Positions 52,437 through 63,859 of a DNA stretch of 64,000 nt are shown in pieces. The stretch is from Candidula unifasciata (taxonomy: Eukaryota; Mollusca; Gastropoda; Stylommatophora; Geomitridae): assembly GCA_905116865.2 (NCBI GenBank), contig CAJHNH020004913.1, positions 238,121 through 302,120 on the forward strand, in the 5' to 3' direction. The position numbers and the translations under genes are program-made. The notes under the pieces were generated by a model. That model was not told where the DNA came from, ran no database searches, and saw only the letters and a program-made list of their open reading frames with translations. Each line of letters opens with the position of its first letter. Position 1 is the first letter of the stretch.

Positions 52437-52850
52437 TTAAGCAGAATAAAAAAATCGTCACATTCAACCAGCATCCCCGAAGGGGAGCTATAGGTTATAA
52501 TTGTGACTTAGGTTATTTGCGCTACATAAAATGGCTTAACAATGCTCGCCACAAAGTTTGTACCATCCCCTGCTCTATCCTTCATCCATTTTTAAGAAGA
52601 AGAAAAATCGTGACGTTCAACCAGCATTCCGAAGTGGGAGCTTTAGGTTATAATTGTGGCTCAGGTTATTTGTGCTATATAAAATAGCTTAATATTGCTC
52701 GCCACCAAGTAGCCCTGAAAAAATACTCTTGCAGTGTTGATGCGATCAAAGCAGACAAACCCAAATACTACACGACCTGCGGCGAAGTCGTCTACCGGCC
52801 AACAATTGGACCACCCGATCGGCCAATGTTGTCCCATGCTCTAATTGCAA
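52437..52850 (-). repeat. Dispersed repeat g with internal tandem duplication
   Basis: TCCCCTGCTCTATCC begins two ~130-bp copies (52423 and 52567) that both contain TCCATTTTTAAG, TTCAACCAGCATTCC or similar, GGTTATAATTGTG, and end GCTCGCCAC. The second continues into TTGATGCGATCAAAGCAGAC and GGCGAAGTCGTCTACCGGCC, as at 35405-35660. Probably a SINE whose first part duplicated. Strand tentative. Confidence 0.7.
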
Positions 52851-52854
52851 AAGC

Positions 52855-54070
52855 GTTTTTATAACTTCAGCGGGTTTCGCCAGTCGTACTCTCCATCACA
52901 ATGTTATGTGAGTCTAATGGCTCGCTGTAGCACAGTGTAGTACACTCCTCTGGAAAGACGGAAATGTGCCGTCTATTGGTTAACAATATGTGGTCTGTAA
53001 TGTAACCTTCAGGCGCGATCTATACTTAAGTAAACAAAAGCTTTATTCATCAAAGTACATCATCATCAAGTGCCTTGCGAACAGAAGTGGGCGATCATGC
53101 GCTAAACACGTTTCCGGTTTGAACTTACCTCCCTCAATACTGTGATAAAGGAAAATCCGAATCTGCTATTCTCCAATAATTTTGCTTCCTTGAAAAAAGA
53201 AATTGTTAGAAAAGTATGTTCTTCACACAGTGTAGTCAAACAAATTGGCTGATCCCTTTTTATGTCTGTGACAAGGTAGCTTTATGCTTACACTTAGTGA
53301 CTGTCATTTTTAAATCGTCTGTAAAATTACATTTTCATAATTTGAAAGGTATTTGGTTTACTGTCCTGGATTTACATCCGTAAAATAAAGTATGCCAATG
53401 AAATTCCACTAACGTGTAAGAACAAAGGCAGATTTAAATAGTCATTAAACTAATATCTAACAGTTTGGTATTTATCTTATATCCACTACAATTTGATAGT
53501 CTGATTTTTTAATGAAGAAAAAAGCTTTAAAAAAGGTAAAACAAAGTTTAAAAGAGAATTATCCCGTCCTATAAGTTTTTTTTTTTAATTAACGTTTGCG
53601 GCTAATCTTACATTGTTATAAACAAACCAAAACTCGATAGATGATGTAGGCAATATGATTCAGGCAGACGTTACTTAAGGGACAATTTTCCGCTACCCAC
53701 TTCCGGCTGCGTTGTCCGAGAAGCCAGGTCTTTATAAACAGCCTCCTAGGCCCGAATTTCATCACAGGGCCAGCAGGCAAGTGGAAATACTTACTAACCC
53801 GCACTTTTTAAAGTAGTTTTATTTTAGCGTCACTGTAATAGACACCTTATGGTTCAATTCCGGCACATTTTTAAACACTTTCTGGCGAGTACCGTCACCG
53901 CTTCTTTTAGGGGGAAAAGTCCTGGTTACTAGCAATTTATAATCCATTTTACCACATATGAGATATGCACTATGTATGAAATAAACACGTTATTCCACAG
54001 CAGTGTAATCAACAAAATGACATGTAATGATCGGTATTCACAGAAAGATGTAAAGTAAACGTAGGACGCC
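52855..54070. other. No gene recognised
   Basis: AT-rich unique-looking sequence. Short open frames lack domains. Confidence 0.4.
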
Positions 54071-54076
54071 GTAGAC

Positions 54077-54367
54077 CAGAGTTCTTCAACTTGTTTACAC
54101 TCGTGGCTCACCAATACAAGGGAAATTGTTTCGAAGTCTACGTGACAGCTAACCAAAGAAACAAAGAAAACACACATGTAGATAGGAGTTTGAAAAGTAT
54201 ATCCGACGTCACAAAACTGCATTTTTTAGCTGATGATTAATTGTGTAATTCTCATCCTTGGAGTGTTAATTCTGCATACCGCAATCCTAAAAGAGACAAG
54301 CTATCTACCCTAACCCGTTAGTTGATAAGGCTGTACTGATTTACGGCTCACCGTTTGAGGAACGCTG
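54077..54367. mobile_element. Probable hAT-type miniature element
   Basis: Left end CAGAGTTCTTCAACTTGT and right end, on the minus strand, CAGCGTTCCTCAAACGGTGA, followed on both sides by GTGAGCC/GTGGCTC-type sequence. CAG-TTCTCAA-like ends about 290 bp apart are typical of short hAT relatives. Clear 8-bp duplications are not visible, so it is old or the ends are slightly misplaced. No coding capacity. Confidence 0.5.
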
Positions 54368-54379
54368 ATACTAGAAAAC

Positions 54380-55110
54380 ATGGAAATTAAAAACCTACAG
54401 TTACCATACTGAGAATCAAACTCGTCACTTGCAAATTGCGACATAGCCTCCGTGCAAGAACTTGCACACATGACCATCCAGTAACCCCTATTATAATAGT
54501 TGATATATCTCAAAGCAGAATCCTTCAGTACCGGTTTTACGTAAAAAAACCATCAAATCACCACAACCCAAGTTTGTTGTTTCACATAGCATTTACACTT
54601 TCAGTCTATGCATACTAACATACAATGTTTCTGTTATTTTCTCTTTGAAATCATCCCTTCGTTGCAAATGAATGAACACGAAAAGTTATGTACACTGTTA
54701 AGGACAAAGACTAATTGACAATTTGCAACGGAGGATAATTAATCTATGCACGGATTGACCAATATTGTGTTCTTATTTCTGGAACCTTCTAGTCTGAACC
54801 CACTGAAATGCTTGTTTGTATTATTTCTGTGATCACTGTTGAAATGCTACCATGTTTACAGATGTGATTGATACGTTAGCCCAGTAAATTCTAGTGTTAA
54901 AATTATTATATACAGCAGTAGCCTTTTTCACTTATACCAGAAATGCATTTGTTCTGTTGTTTGATTTTGATGTACTTTCTGAAAATGTTATATCTTTGCC
55001 ATATCACACAATCCAGAATGAAGTGCTGTGCTTTTCAAATATGAAAGGTGTGAGGGTGTGAATTTGTTATGTATGCTTAAAATCCTTTTAAATGATACCC
55101 TGGGAGTGGT
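54380..55110. other. No gene recognised
   Basis: AT-rich, unassigned sequence. Confidence 0.4.
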
Positions 55111-55114
55111 ATGT

Positions 55115-55530
55115 TTGTATATGTTGAGTATATGTGTGGGATTAAATCTGTAATGTGTTTAAGCATTATCTCATGGGCGAAAGTATTGTGAAGCGTGGCG
55201 TCTGTCACATGTGAAATACGTATGTTTGCGTCGAATGTGTAAGTATATGTGTAATAGGTGAAACATGCAGCGAGCGTCATCTTTGTAAGCACGCATGTGT
55301 GTAATAGATGAAACCTGTATATAGCGTTATCTGTGTAAGCATATGTGTAACAGGCGTAAGATGTATGTGGCGTCATCTGTGTAAGCATATGTGTAATAAC
55401 TGAAACATGTATGTAGCGTTATCTGTGTAAGCATTTTTGTCATAGGTGAAACATGATTAGAGCGTCATCTGTGTGAGCATTATGCCGTTAATGAAACACG
55501 CATGTAGCGTCATCTGTGTAAGCATATGTC
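55115..55530. repeat. Minisatellite, ~45-bp unit (first part)
   Basis: The unit is GTAGCGTCATCTGTGTAAGC, ATATGTGTAATAGGTGAAAC, ATGTAT (about 45 bp). The better copies run from about 55245 to 55530. The array continues at 56121 after a LINE. Confidence 0.93.
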
Positions 55531-56120
55531 TTCTTCTTTTGTCAAAATCTGCTTGTGCCGCTAGGCGTCGCAGTCTATCAGATGATCGGCAACCGAGCCA
55601 GAGCGCGCTCAGTCGCTTCATATGCCGTGATGTTATGAAGTCTCAAGTTGTCCGTGACTCCTTCAATCCATATTCTTCTTGGTCTTCCCCTGCCTCTTGG
55701 TGTTTCGATTTTCATGTTGTATGCTCTTGATGCTGGCATCGTTGGTTCCATTCTCATTAGGTGACCAAACCATTTCATTCTTTGCTTCTCAATAAATTTA
55801 ACGATGGGTATGGTTCCAATAGTTCTTGTAATCACATCGTTTCTCACTCGATCTCTTCTGGTTTTATTCGCAGCCATTCTCAAACATCTCATTTCACAGG
55901 TGGTTAGTCTTCTCTCGTGTTCTTTTGTTAATGTCCAAGTCTGACATTGATAACCTAATGTCGGTATAAAGATTGTATTTATAATTTGTCTTTTTATCTC
56001 AGCTGGGACAGCAGGGTGTTTTAAAATTGGGACAAGCTGGTATGCGGCATTGTTGGCTTGTTGGATTCTTGCTTCGATCTCTCTGTCTATTTTACCATTG
56101 AATGTAAAGATACTTCCCAA
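55531..56120 (-). pseudogene. LINE family E 3' part, with 13-bp target duplication
   Basis: The minus-strand frame (about 180 codons, still open) reads LGSIFTFNGKIDREIEARIQ, QTWTLTKEHERRLTTCEMRC, RMKWFGHLMRMEPTMPASRA and PRGRGRPRRIWIEGVTDNL. This is the post-RT region and C-terminus of a LINE ORF2. It is 5'-truncated just after the RT palm. GTAAGCATATGTC lies at both 55518-55530 and 56121-56133, a 13-bp target duplication in the minisatellite. The intact frame and clean junctions suggest recent insertion. Confidence 0.9.
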
Positions 56121-56885
56121 GTAAGCATATGTCTAATAGCTGAAATATGTATGTATCGTCATTTGTGTCTACATATGTGTCATAATTTAAAGACGTATGT
56201 AGCGTCATCTGTGTCATAGGTGAAACATCGTTGTAGCAGCATCTATGCGAGCATTATGCAGTTAATGACACATATATGTAGCGTCATCTGTGTAACTTGT
56301 AGATCCTATCCCTGCATTGCTGTTGTGGTTTTTCTAGGCAAATTTACGTCCAGTAGTTTACCATTGTTTCCTGGACTGTCGGCTTCTTTATACCACTGTC
56401 GAAACTAGCGCAAAGCGCAAGTCCTGCAGCTGGAATCAAACCCACCCCCCCCCCCCCCCTCTACCCCGCCGGCATTACGAAGCGCGTTTGTAGGGCCTAA
56501 GCAACAGACGCCGACCATCTTTGTAAGCATATATCTAAAAACTGAAACATGCATGTAGCGTCATCTGTGTAAGCGTATGTGTCATAGGTGAAACATGAAT
56601 GAAGCGTCATCTGTGTGAGCGTATGTGTCATAGGTGAAACATGAATGAAGCGTCATCTGTGTGAGCGTATGTGTCATAGCTGAAACATGAATGAAGCGTC
56701 ATCTGTGTGAGCGTATGTGTCACAGGTGAAACATGTAAGTAGCGTCATCTGTGTAAGCGTATGTGTCATAGGTGAAACATCTATGTAGCGTCATCTGTGT
56801 AATCATTATGCCGTTAATAAACGTGTATGTTACGTCATGATTGTAAGCATTCTGCTATATGTGTATGTAGCGTTATCCAGACATG
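56121..56885. repeat. Minisatellite, ~45-bp unit (second part)
   Basis: Same unit as 55115-55530. The copies at about 56540-56780 are the most regular (ATGTGTCATAGGTGAAACAT, GAATGAAGCGTCATCTGTGT). A SINE c copy interrupts it at about 56310-56518. Confidence 0.93.
56310..56518 (-). mobile_element. SINE family c inserted in the minisatellite
   Basis: TTGCTGTTGTGGTTTTTCTA, AATTTACGTCCAGTAGTTTA, CTGCAGCTGGAATCAAACCC, a C19 run, and CCTAAGCAACAGACGCCGAC as the inverted head. Minisatellite units flank it on both sides. Confidence 0.88.
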
Positions 56886-56889
56886 TATG

Positions 56890-57355
56890 TTTATTACCTG
56901 TTTATGAATATAAGGCACGAATGAGACTCGTAAATGGCGTCTTTTGTTTAAACTTGCACGAAATTCATTGAATATCAGAATTAATGTGCACTTTGGTTGA
57001 CTAAACAAAAAAGAAAGATTATTTGAAAGTATTCTGTACTAAAGTCAGTATTTTGTATGAATTGTTACGTGTTTTAGTTAGGTGGACGTTTTCACAGACG
57101 CAAGTATGAATTAAAATCTTTACATATGTTAGATATTTGTGATAATTGTTACTATTGTACACTGTTTCAACATCTTTAATGTGTGATATGTGAATGTGTA
57201 TTATCATCAACATCATCCTCACCATCATCAGGAGCATCATCATTATCATTCATCGCATAGGGTAATCTAGCTCTCTCATCTATCATGAGAAAATCTTTCA
57301 AGATCATGGGTGGAATTCAGTGTAGTATATTTGGCTTCACTCAGCAATATCCATT
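56890..57355. other. No gene recognised
   Basis: AT-rich, with an ATCATCATC-type stretch at 57200-57250. Confidence 0.4.
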
Positions 57356-57360
57356 TACAA

Positions 57361-57560
57361 CAGGGTTGTTCAACTAAATTTACTTAGATGTCAACTACAA
57401 CAACAACAACAAATGGGGCGGGGGGTCGTCGCGGGCTAGAGATCAGAACCCCAGCGTAGAAAGATCGGTTATACAATACAGTTTGCAGGTAATCCACAGG
57501 CTACTTCCTAGCCCTCGGTGGGCCAGATTCTGCCCGTAGACCACCAGTTGAAAAACCCTG
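57361..57560. mobile_element. Probable hAT-type miniature element, 200 bp
   Basis: Ends CAGGGTTGTTCAACT and AGTTGAAAAACCCTG are inverted repeats with two differences. The flanks ATTTACAA and TTTTAGTG both fit the Buster-type target pattern nnnTAnnn but match each other at only four of eight positions, so the duplication is decayed or the assignment imperfect. The GGTGGGCCAGATTCTGCCCG right subterminal region is typical of such elements. Confidence 0.55.
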
Positions 57561-57711
57561 TTTTAGTGGCTTTCTCTTGGACATCCCCGTTTCCTCAGTT
57601 AGGGTCTGTTTTGTTTCAATACCTGCTTGGTGGTTCTCTGCTCGCTTCCTCCCTTGATGCGCGCCGCCTTCTTTGTTTTATGACTGTTGATACCAGTGGT
57701 TGTCCTGTTAA

Positions 57712-57958
57712 GTAAAGTAAAGGCTTTTTCCAAACCTTCAGGCGCATTGGGCATATATGGCTAGACCTATATTATATATACTAATCGGCACTGACCTCCT
57801 TTGCTTCCCAGGGCTTGTACCTGGTACCCACGCAAGGCTGGGTCGACCTGGGAGCCAAGATCACTTTTTGAAGAAGAAAAAAAGTCTGGCTCCACCAGGA
57901 TCCGAACCCACAACCTACCGATCCAAAGGCGAGTGTTTATCCACTACACCATGGCAAC
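57712..57958 (-). mobile_element. SINE family b, full length
   Basis: Inverted: AGTAAAGGCTTTTTCCAAAC, GGCTAGACCTATATTATATA, GTACCCACGCAAGGCTGGGT, TCGACCTGGGAGCCAAGATC, CAGGATCCGAACCCACAACC, with the head CACCATGGCAACTCA at the right. Confidence 0.88.
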
Positions 57959-57959
57959 T

Positions 57960-58300
57960 CACTGGCTGTGCAGACATCTGTCTTGTTTCTTCACCATTTT
58001 CTTTCATTTATCCCATTTAATGTTTATCACTCTTCTCAGGCATTTGTTATCGACTGCAATTAATTTGTTCTTATACTTCTGTTGTAGAAGGATGTGTATG
58101 CTGTTAATGTATGTGAATATGTATGATGAGATTGACATTTGCATGAACTTTTAACTAAGTATTATACAATATGTAAATGCGGTTTTGTGCGGTCATCTAC
58201 GAAGTAAATATGTTTTTCACGAGAGATTCATGCAGTTTTATATGTTTATCATGTTGAGAACTTCGTGTACCATGGTCTTTATGTGAGTTATGTTTGCAAG
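57960..58300. other. No gene recognised
   Basis: AT-rich sequence leading into the diverged TATG-rich tandem field. Confidence 0.4.
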
Positions 58301-59300
58301 ATATTTCTTCTCTAGTCTATGTGTTACATATGAGATATGTGTGTATTCTGATCTACATATGTGCTATATCTAAAACGTTTAGGTATTCTAATTTCTATTC
58401 TACATCTATGATTAGAATGCACTTTTGGCTGTGTGATTTCTGCATGTGACATCTGTGTATACTATAATCTACGTATGTACTATATCTGATACCTCTATGT
58501 ACTCTATTCTAAGTATATGCCTTATCTGATATATGTATACACTCTAACATCAGTATGTGCTATTTCTCAGACATGCGTATAACCTAAGATAAGCCTGCGA
58601 AATACCTGAGATCTACATACACTCTAGTGAAAGAATGTAACACATCGGAGATCAGTATTTTCTTTTCTATGTGGGTATATATGAAATCTGCATCTACTCT
58701 TATTTTAATAATGTGCGAATTCTGAGGTCAGAATTTACTCTACTCTGTGTTTGTCCTGCAGGTGAAATATAAAGGTTCTATTCTCTCGGCAGATGATACA
58801 TTTGAGCTTTGTACGTATTCCAAGTATGTGCTACACCCACACACATTATATATTCTAATCTAAGTGTGTGGTATATCTATGTATGAGATATATCTGATCT
58901 ATGTATGTGTTATGTCTGACCTATGTGTGTGCTGTATATGATCTATGTATGTGCTATGTTTGATACATGTGTGTGCTATAATTCTATGTAAGTGCTGTAT
59001 CTTATCTATTTATGTGCTATATCTGACCTTTGTGTGTGCAGTATCCGATCTATGTATGTGCTGTATTTGATCTATGTATGTGCTTTATCCGATCCATGTA
59101 TGTGCTGTATCCGATGTACGTATGTGCTATTTCTGATCTATGTATGTACTTTATCTGATCAATATATGTGCTATATCCGATATATGTATGTGCTATATCC
59201 GATCTATGTTTGTGATACGTCTGATGTATGCACTTGCTATATCTTTGTTCAGTTTGTACTCTAATCGAAGCATTTGCTACAACTGGAAAGTGTGTACACT
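58300..59300. repeat. Diverged ~24-bp minisatellite
   Basis: The unit is approximately GATCTATGTATGTGCTATAT plus CTGA. It is clearest at 58870-59220 and strongly diverged upstream of 58850. It resembles the 26-kb array only in AT-rich TATG content. The frames through it are artefacts. Confidence 0.85.
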
Positions 59301-59469
59301 CTAGCCAATGTATGTGCAGAATCTGAAATTTCAGTGAAGTCTTAATACATATCACCTATTTATGAGATCTGTGTATACTCTAAGTACCAGCTACATATGA
59401 GATATGTATATAATTTAGCCAAAATATGCACAGAATCTGAGATCTGTACTAGATATAACTAACATCTTC

Positions 59470-59800
59470 GTGTGCGCTGATCTATGTACCAGCTATCTCT
59501 AAGATGTGTGTCTGCGTTAATCTAAGTACCAGCTGTAAATGAGATCTGTGTCTGCGTTAATCTAAGTACCAGCTGTAAATGAGATCTGTGTCTGCGTTAA
59601 TCTAAGTACCAGCTGTAAATGAGATCTGTGTGTGCGCTTATCTAAGTACCAGCTGTAAATGAGATCTGTGTGTGCGCTCGTCTAAGTACCAGCTGTAAAT
59701 GAGATCTGTGTGTGCGCTCGTCTAAGTACCAGCTGTAAATGAGATCTGTGTGTGCGCTAATCTTAATACCAGCTATATATAAGACATGTAGGTGATTCTA
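59470..59800. repeat. 40-bp tandem repeat, about seven copies
   Basis: The unit is GAGATCTGTGTGTGCGCTAA plus TCTAAGTACCAGCTGTAAAT. Two point variants (TCTGCGTTAA then TGTGCGCTCG) run in consecutive blocks, showing local spread of each version. Confidence 0.95.
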
Positions 59801-60019
59801 ATGCAAACATCTGTGTCACACTTGATAGTTGTTATGTTTGTGAACTGTCTGCATATGTACACTATAACTTCAAAGCAACATTACACATATCTCCGGTACC
59901 TCGCAAGAAAGTTAGCCTTTTTAAATGCCTTATGCTAAATGAAGAACTTGTCTACCTAGTCTTTTGTAGGTGCACTGCGATCATACTGATTGATGTTACC
60001 ATGAAGATTCGCATATCAG

Positions 60020-60320
60020 GATTGGATACAAGCATTACTGTGCGAAGAACAACATCCATTCAACACAGCTAAAAGAACAGCGACGTTTATCTTGGATCAT
60101 TGAAATCAATACAGCATGTGTCACGACTACAACCAGATAGTATACAGCAGAGAGCCTTGTCACTTGGATTTAATGAAAGCAAAGCTTGAGGTCGACCATG
60201 CAAGCGATGGATAGATGGAATATCGGTAACTGTAAATACCATCATCTACAAAGCACATAACAAGACGTGCACCGACACTTCTTCAAAATCTGACGCACAG
60301 ATGCAGATCAGGACCGAAAA
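60020..60320 (+). pseudogene. LINE C-terminal region, strongly degenerate
   Basis: LKEQRRLSWIIEINTA, then a RPCKRWIDGI-like segment (GGTCGACCATGCAAGCGATG) and CRSGPKKTKQ-like end. The order matches LINE ORF2 C-termini (RRLxWxGH, GRPxKRWxDxI), but many stops intervene. Confidence 0.45.
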
Positions 60321-60479
60321 AGACGAAACAAATTATACATTTTTCACAAGGAATTTCCAGTCAATTAACCACAGACCATCTTCGATGCCTTCCACTATAC
60401 ATCTACAGCTTTTCCTCCCACGAAATAATCATTTCAGGAAAATTTCCTACTGATTACCTTTGATGTCACAACCAAACAT

Positions 60480-60690
60480 ACTTCTTCTGCTTCGTTTTCA
60501 TCGGCTGTAAACTCCGAAGGAAAGTCCTGACTGATCGTCCACTTCTTGATTTTGCTTCAAGATTATGGTTCTAGAACTTCAGTGTTGCTCGTACTTCCCT
60601 TTTACAAATGTGGCCTGTTTGTATGCAGACTATTGACTTCTCGCAAGACGGACAGTTGAAGTCCGCTTTCGAAGGAACCGTTGATCTTAT
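60480..60690 (+). mobile_element. SINE family d
   Basis: CTTCTTCTGCTTCGTTTTCA, TCGGCTGTAAACTCCGAAGG, CTGATCGTCCACTTCTTGAT, then TATGCAGACTATTGACTTCT and GAAGTCCGCTTTCGAAGGAA. The 93-codon frame from 60608 runs through its end and is probably not a gene. Confidence 0.75.
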
Positions 60691-60859
60691 CTATGTTGGC
60701 CAAGCTCTAGGTTGGGAGTCTGTTTCTATGATTACTGCCGAAAGTGGGGATATTCTTGATCAGTATGAACTCGGGTCCTGGCGCACATTGTGGTTGAGCA
60801 GCACTGCCGCATCTAAACCGAAAAACCAAAGTGAGGACTATGTTCCAGTTTCATTCCAC

Positions 60860-61180
60860 AACGTTCCTTGGCTATCTGTACGTGACTAACAATAGTGATG
60901 AAAACAGTCTAGGACCAGAAACAGCTGTCCTGGTTACAAATTCTTTCACAGGTAGGTGGCAGCGTGTCGTGTTTGTTGTGTGTATATTTCTGTAATGTCC
61001 GTTAGTGCGATTTTGTTGTGCTGTGTTACCTTATTTGAACATTTGCAGTGTATGAAAGTCATGCTTATCCTCTTATTTTATTGTTTGCATTTGCCAGTCT
61101 CTGCCTGTCTATCTGTCGGTCTGTATTTATATACTTCTTACTACCTCATCCTCTTTCTCGTCTTCCTTGTCCTACTCTTT
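60860..61180. other. No gene recognised
   Basis: Unassigned sequence leading into the CTTT tract. Confidence 0.4.
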
Positions 61181-61182
61181 AA

Positions 61183-61483
<301 letters not shown>

Positions 61484-61499
61484 CCTTCCTACTACCAAT

Positions 61500-62020
61500 A
61501 CTGCTGCTAATGTTGCTACTGCTCCTGCTGCTGCTACTACTACTACTTCTCCATCTTCTACTCCTTTTTTTCTTACTTCTATCTTTTATTTTCCATCGGA
61601 ATGTAGGCCTTTAGTAAACTCCTACAAGTACGTCCTATATTTTGCTATCTCCTGCAACTCAATTTCTTTCGTGTACCATTCTATTATATATTTAGTCCTC
61701 GTTACACCGTCAACACTCCTTAGTCGTCACATACTATATGCATAATAAATGACACTGTCCACTCTCTGAAACCTTTGTCCAGCATTCAACACGCAGTAAA
61801 CAAGGTCCTACAAATAAATTATATCACTATTTTCATAGTTTCCCCATCGCGGATTACAGTAATATTTATTCAGTGAAATGTCCTTATCCATATCCTTATT
61901 CCAGCAAAAACATTTACTTATCTACTATCTTATTTCGGATTTTACATATTAATGTCTCTGTGACTTATTTAATTAATTGCTATTTTTTTTTTTTTTTTTT
62001 TTGGTGTGTGCAAAGCAACA
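61500..62020. other. No gene recognised
   Basis: GCT/ACT trinucleotide runs at 61500-61560, then AT-rich sequence and a T22 run at 61983-62004. Confidence 0.4.
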
Positions 62021-62027
62021 TTAATAT

Positions 62028-62258
62028 GTCGGCGTCTGTGGCTAAGGCGTTGCGCTCGCGCTTCGTAATGCCATGGTGCCGGGTTCGATCCAAACTGCGG
62101 GCCTTGCGCCTTGCTTTGGTTTCGACAATGGTATCGAAAAGCCGACCGTCAAGAAAGCAATGGCTAACTACTAGACGTAAATTTGCCTAAAAAAACCACA
62201 ACAGCCAATGCTGGTGTTGGTTATGCAACGTCATGTAAAGGATACTAGACTAAAAAAA
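62028..62258 (+). mobile_element. SINE family c, best copy
   Basis: GTCGGCGTCTGTGGCTAAGG (A box), GGTGCCGGGTTCGATCC (B box), AAGCCGACCGTCAAGAAAGC, ACGTAAATTTGCCTAAAAAA, ACCACAACAGCCAATGCTGG, with a poly-A-like end at about 62253. It sits after a poly-T run. Confidence 0.92.
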
Positions 62259-62314
62259 AAGTATTAATCTCGTTATCATTTTTGTGTGTTTATGTGTGTG
62301 TCTGCATCACGTAG

Positions 62315-62680
62315 TTTGAGAATTGAGGTGGAGGCAGTCACAGCAGTGTTTCACTGAATTGAGAACCAGCTGCATACACATTCAATGATCGTAACCGACA
62401 ACAAAGAATGCTGAGAAAGAGGGAGCCATGCATGCTCCGTGCAGATGGGCAAACAACGCTTCAGCTGCATTTGATAGTTAGTGTCTTAGGAAATTAACAT
62501 GCAGACAGACTGGCTGGTTATGCACCACTTTGTGGTGAACTAATGCATGATAAAACTAGATGGGGTCACTGCCCTTATGGAGCAAGTGAAGAATTTACAG
62601 GCAGTGTGGACATTTGCTAAAATATATTTAAAAAACTCATGTTAAGCAACTAGAGGCTTTCTGAAAACAGTCATCATCAG
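62315..62680 (+). pseudogene. LINE family R, RNase H part, degenerate
   Basis: GGAGGCAGTCACAGCAGTGT parallels the catalytic-Glu helix at 19740. AGACAGACTGGCTGG and CTTTGTGGTGAACTAATGCA parallel the C-terminal ADRLAG...GGELI block. Multiple stops. Confidence 0.65.
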
Positions 62681-62849
62681 GCCTTCTTTCAGTACATCAT
62701 TTGATGTTGTTATGCTTCCACCATAAAACATTGTATTCCTCTTGGACGCTTGCCCCTACTATACCTAACGCCCCCTCCCTTTTTTTCCTCCTTTTGTTTC
62801 CTCTCAGTACATCCTTTGAAAAAAGGTATCTATTCATATGCTCGAAGTA

Positions 62850-63025
62850 TCTGCAAACAAAGTTTCACCTGCTGAAAGCGCCAAATACAGCACGAACCCT
62901 CGTAGTTCCAAAGACGATCTCAGTTATCTCAGAAACACTTGCGCTGACGAAAAGAACAACAGAAGCTGAAGTGGAGCCCACATCCTTCAGGGTGCGACGC
63001 AAATGGCTTAATCACTTCACCACAG
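62850..63025 (-). mobile_element. SINE family f, partial
   Basis: GTTCCAAAGACGATCTCAG, then GGGTGCGACGCAAATGGCTT and ATCACTTCACCACAGAG, match the head half of 49000-49175. Confidence 0.55.
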
Positions 63026-63029
63026 AGTA

Positions 63030-63270
63030 CATAGTTTAAATGTAATCAAGGATATAGAGGCTGCTCAACCACAGTTGAATATGAATCATAATCAAAAGCG
63101 TCCTAACAGCATAATGGCACCTTGGCCGAGCAGCGTGTTGGTGCATCTAAAGAAACCAGTCACAAGAATGAAATGTAAATGGTCGAAAATATTAAACATA
63201 TACACACATTAACATGCAGCCCCTACGTTCTTAGGTCCCCCTGCCCCCCCCCCCCGGCCCAGTCGTCTAG
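63030..63270. other. No gene recognised
   Basis: Unassigned, with a C-rich run at 63240-63260. Confidence 0.4.
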
Positions 63271-63279
63271 CAGGCCCAT

Positions 63280-63518
63280 GCATTAAGACGGATTGATCAC
63301 AATGGTCAAGTCCTATCTACTCCTCTTCGTGGTCGCCATAGAAACCCTTTCAAACGGGAAGCCTAGTCAGCGTAGACAGGGTCGCCGTGTCTTTGGAAGT
63401 CAGAGTGTCCCTGTCAGAGCAGGAAAGACCTAAAGATTCTCACATAAACAAGCCATATCCTGTAAAACGGATGTGCACGTAACACTCACGTTCTGGAACA
63501 AGACCAAAGTTTAGAACG
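63280..63518 (-). mobile_element. SINE family d, partial
   Basis: Inverted blocks: GATGTGCACGTAACACTCAC, GTTCTGGAACAAGACC. The left part is diverged. Confidence 0.6.
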
Positions 63519-63715
63519 TGATGCTTGGTACCTGAACCCAGTGATGCTTGGTCCCTAAACCCAGTGATGCTTGGTACCTGAGCTCAGTGATGTTTGGTAC
63601 CTGTACCCAGTGATGCTTGGTACCTAAACCCAGTGATGCTTGGTACCTGTACTCAGTCATGCTTGGTACCTGAACTCAGTGATGTTTGGTACCTGAACCC
63701 AGTGATGCTTGGTAG
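63519..63715. repeat. 24-bp tandem repeat, about eight copies
   Basis: The unit is GTGATGCTTGGTACCTGAACCCA with small variants (CTAAACCCA, CTGTACTCA) and runs directly on from the SINE d copy. The period is 24 bp with single-base slips. Confidence 0.95.
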
Positions 63716-63859
63716 TAGTTATGTGCGGTAAAGAGGTCAAGCACGCAGATATGGACCTCAGAAATATCACAGATACAGAAAAGTATTTTATTTGAAGCAA
63801 ACAGAAACGCGCGTTCTAGAGATGTAATCCTGCCTTGACGCCGCAAGGCATTTCAGGAA

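Noticed and set aside
55115..56885. CRISPR-like array (regular ~45-bp spacing)
   Set aside because: The whole unit is repeated, without variable spacers between constant repeats, and the DNA is eukaryotic; it is a minisatellite.
60608..60889. 93-codon open frame
   Set aside because: It begins inside a SINE family d copy; the rest has no domain.
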